DNA of 33,032 nucleotides from Mesorhizobium norvegicum (GTDB taxonomy: Bacteria; Pseudomonadota; Alphaproteobacteria; Rhizobiales; Rhizobiaceae), in assembly GCF_004919685.1 (NCBI RefSeq), contig NZ_SMYZ01000006.1:17276-50307 (forward strand), given 5' to 3'. The notes under the pieces are model-generated. The model was not told the origin of the DNA. It saw only the letters and a list, made by a program, of their open reading frames with translations, and did not search any database. A program made the translations under genes and the position numbers. Positions within the stretch are counted from its first letter, which is position 1, and every line of letters starts with the position of its first letter. Shown here in pieces: positions 31,676 through 33,032 of this stretch.

Positions 31676-31734
31676 AATAGGAAAAACAACGCCGTTTGAT
31701 GTCATCATATCGTCATCCGCCGCATACCGGGGCA

Positions 31735-31751
31735 ATCTGGTCCGACCAAAT
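31735..31751. promoter_or_regulatory. GntR/FCD-type operator palindrome (site F)
   Basis: ATCTGGTCCGACCAAAT carries TGGT-CCG-ACCA (31738-31748), an exact fit to the TNGTNNNACNA shape. Its left flank ATCTGGT matches site D. It sits about 207 bp upstream of the peptide-binding protein gene. Confidence 0.58.
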
Positions 31752-31949
31752 TACCTCGAATTGAGCCGCTCCCTCCAAACTGGTCCAGCGAACGAAAATT
31801 TCAAAGCCAAGCGAGGATGCGCCAATTCCGTCTCTGGCGAAACCCTCGGCAAGGCTCATAATCGCCACCGCAAGGATGCCGGCGGGCTTGCCGGCGTCTG
31901 AGGGATATTGGCGCACCCGACCGGGTCGCGGAGAGGACGGAGTTCGATC

Positions 31950-33032
31950 ATGTCAGGTTTCACGATTTCCAGACGCACGATGCTTGCAGGCTCGGCAATG
32001 CTGCTGGCCTCCACCGCCATGCCGACATCAGGCTGGTCGCAGACGCCGAAGAAGGGCGGCCGGCTGGTGCTTGCCGCCGATTCCGAACCACGCAACCTCA
32101 ACCCCGCGATCGTCGCCTCCAACGGCGTGTTCTTCATCTCCAGCAAGATCGTCGAAACGCTGGCCGAAGCCTCCTTCGACGGCAAGGACGGGCTCGCTCC
32201 ACGGCTGGCGCTGAGCTGGGAGGGTGCTGCCGACGGGCTCTCAGTGACGTTCAAACTGCGCGACGGCGTCAAATGGCATGACGGCAAGCCGTTCACCTCG
32301 GCCGACGTCGCCTTCTCGGCACTGCAGATCTGGAAGCCGCTGCAGAATCTCGGCCGCACCGTGTTCAAGGATCTGGCCAGCGTCGACACCCCTGACGATC
32401 TCACCGCCGTGTTCAAGTTCGCCAAGCCGACGCCGTTCCAGCTGATCCGCAACGCGCTGCCGGCGCTGAGCAGCGTGGTGCCGAAGCACATCTACAAGGT
32501 GGGCAAGATCGAGGACAACCCGGCCAACAACGCGCCTATCGGCACCGGGCCGTTCAAATTTGGCGAGTACAAGGCCGGCCAATATTACCGGCTGACCAAG
32601 AACACGGATTACTGGGGCAAGGACGAGCCCTATCTCGACGAGATCATCTATCAGGTGCTGCCGGATCGCACGTCCGCGGCGAGCGCGCTCGAGGCTGAAG
32701 AGATCCAGCTGGCAGCCTTTTCCGCCGTGCCGCTGGCCGATCTCGACCGCATCTCGAAAGTGCCGGGCCTGAAGGTGATCTCCAAGGGTTACGAAGGGCT
32801 GACCTATCAGCTCGTCGTCGAGATCAACCATCGCCGCAAGGAGCTGGCCGACGTGAAAGTGCGGCAGGCGATCGCGCATGCCATCGACAAGGATTTCGTC
32901 GTCAAGACGGTGTTCCTCGGCTATGCCGCGACGGCCACCGGTCCGGTGCCGAAGAACGATCCGCAGTTCTACACCGCCGACGTGCCGACCTATGCCTTCG
33001 ACGTCGCCAAGGCCAACGCGCTGCTCGACGAG
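31950..33032 (+). CDS. Peptide/opine-type ABC transporter binding protein (partial)
   Basis: The frame is open from ATG 31950 to the window end: 361 residues, no stop, so it is truncated by the window (family members are usually ~500-530). It is a family-5 solute-binding protein (DppA/OppA-like). The N-terminus ISRRTMLAG followed by a hydrophobic run is a likely Tat signal peptide. Diagnostic stretches are LRDGVKWHDGKPFTSADVAF and PIGTGPFKFGEY, both core family-5 patterns, and DVKVRQAIAHAIDK near the end of the visible part. GGAG is seven bases before the ATG. Permease and ATPase genes probably follow to the right. The ligand may be a peptide, opine or glycoside, as family-5 proteins are broad. 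Confidence 0.93.
   Translation, partial: MSGFTISRRTMLAGSAMLLASTAMPTSGWSQTPKKGGRLVLAADSEPRNLNPAIVASNGVFFISSKIVETLAEASFDGKDGLAPRLALSWEGAADGLSVTFKLRDGVKWHDGKPFTSADVAFSALQIWKPLQNLGRTVFKDLASVDTPDDLTAVFKFAKPTPFQLIRNALPALSSVVPKHIYKVGKIEDNPANNAPIGTGPFKFGEYKAGQYYRLTKNTDYWGKDEPYLDEIIYQVLPDRTSAASALEAEEIQLAAFSAVPLADLDRISKVPGLKVISKGYEGLTYQLVVEINHRRKELADVKVRQAIAHAIDKDFVVKTVFLGYAATATGPVPKNDPQFYTADVPTYAFDVAKANALLDE

Larger units (their letters stand above)
31575..31949. other. Divergent control region of the M24 and peptide-binding genes
   Basis: A 375-bp non-coding gap. It contains two TGGT-NNN-RCCA palindromes 75 bp apart and an A/T-richer stretch at about 31674-31715 likely to hold promoter elements. The short minus-strand open frame within 31713-31916 is not supported as a gene. 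Confidence 0.65.

Noticed and set aside
31770..31790. A further CTGGTCCAG sequence near site F
   Set aside because: It lacks the ACCA arm at the required 3-base spacing, so it was not counted as an operator.
1..33032. CRISPR arrays, tRNA/rRNA genes, insertion sequences, prophage or defence genes
   Set aside because: No regularly spaced direct repeats, cloverleaf-like sequence, transposase or integrase motifs were seen on either strand.

Overview
The window reads as chromosomal DNA of a Rhizobiales alphaproteobacterium, most likely Mesorhizobium or a close relative in the Phyllobacteriaceae. Three things point there: high G+C with strong third-position GC, the gene families present (a phn cluster with two phnE genes and many carbohydrate ABC and Gfo/Idh genes), and short palindromic intergenic repeats with arms such as CTCCCC..GGGGAG that are typical of these genomes. 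This is inference from sequence character; no database search was possible. No rRNA, tRNA, CRISPR array, insertion sequence or phage gene was seen.

Layout. (1) 159-6722 (+) is a phosphonate locus: phnL, a hexapeptide-repeat transferase, a 2H-phosphoesterase-like gene (DUF1868 type), then the importer phnC-phnD-phnE1-phnE2. Pho-box-like direct repeats precede the 2H gene and phnC, and a hairpin terminator lies between phnD and phnE1. (2) 7095-10380 (-) encodes two AP2Ec-type TIM-barrel isomerase/epimerase proteins and a Gfo/Idh/MocA dehydrogenase. Divergent from it, 10781-14602 (+) encodes a third TIM-barrel epimerase-like protein, a mandelate-racemase/enolase-family dehydratase, a GntR/FCD regulator and a D-2-hydroxyacid dehydrogenase. 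Together these look like catabolism of an unusual sugar, glycoside or sugar acid. (3) 14644-20741 holds accessory genes: a small secreted protein, an amidase, a GFA-type zinc protein, an SDR with a divergent TetR regulator, and an MFS exporter with a divergent AraC regulator. (4) 20794-26554 (-) is a complete CUT1-type sugar importer: binding protein, two permeases, a 73-residue membrane protein and two different ATPases. (5) 26913-30186 has a TetR regulator divergent from a cassette of a UPF0261/Tm-1-like protein, a TIM-barrel 'phosphoenolpyruvate hydrolase' family protein and a cupin. (6) 30384-33032 has an M24 peptidase divergent from a family-5 peptide-binding protein that runs off the end.

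The main connecting signal is a palindrome of the form TGGT-NNN-ACCA, matching the published FadR/FCD-class GntR operator shape TNGTNNNACNA. It occurs twice between the divergent catabolic operons (10485, 10665), twice upstream of the sugar importer (26719, 26895), and twice, once with a mismatch, between the M24 peptidase and the peptide-binding protein (31663, 31738). The GntR/FCD gene at 12900 is the only GntR regulator in the window and is the obvious candidate to bind them. This would tie transport (region 4) and catabolism (region 2) into one regulon despite about 16 kb separating the promoters. The window also holds a bacterial split version of the two domains of the plant Tm-1 resistance protein, and a Pho-box-preceded 2H phosphoesterase that is a candidate for a cyclic-phosphate step in C-P lyase metabolism.
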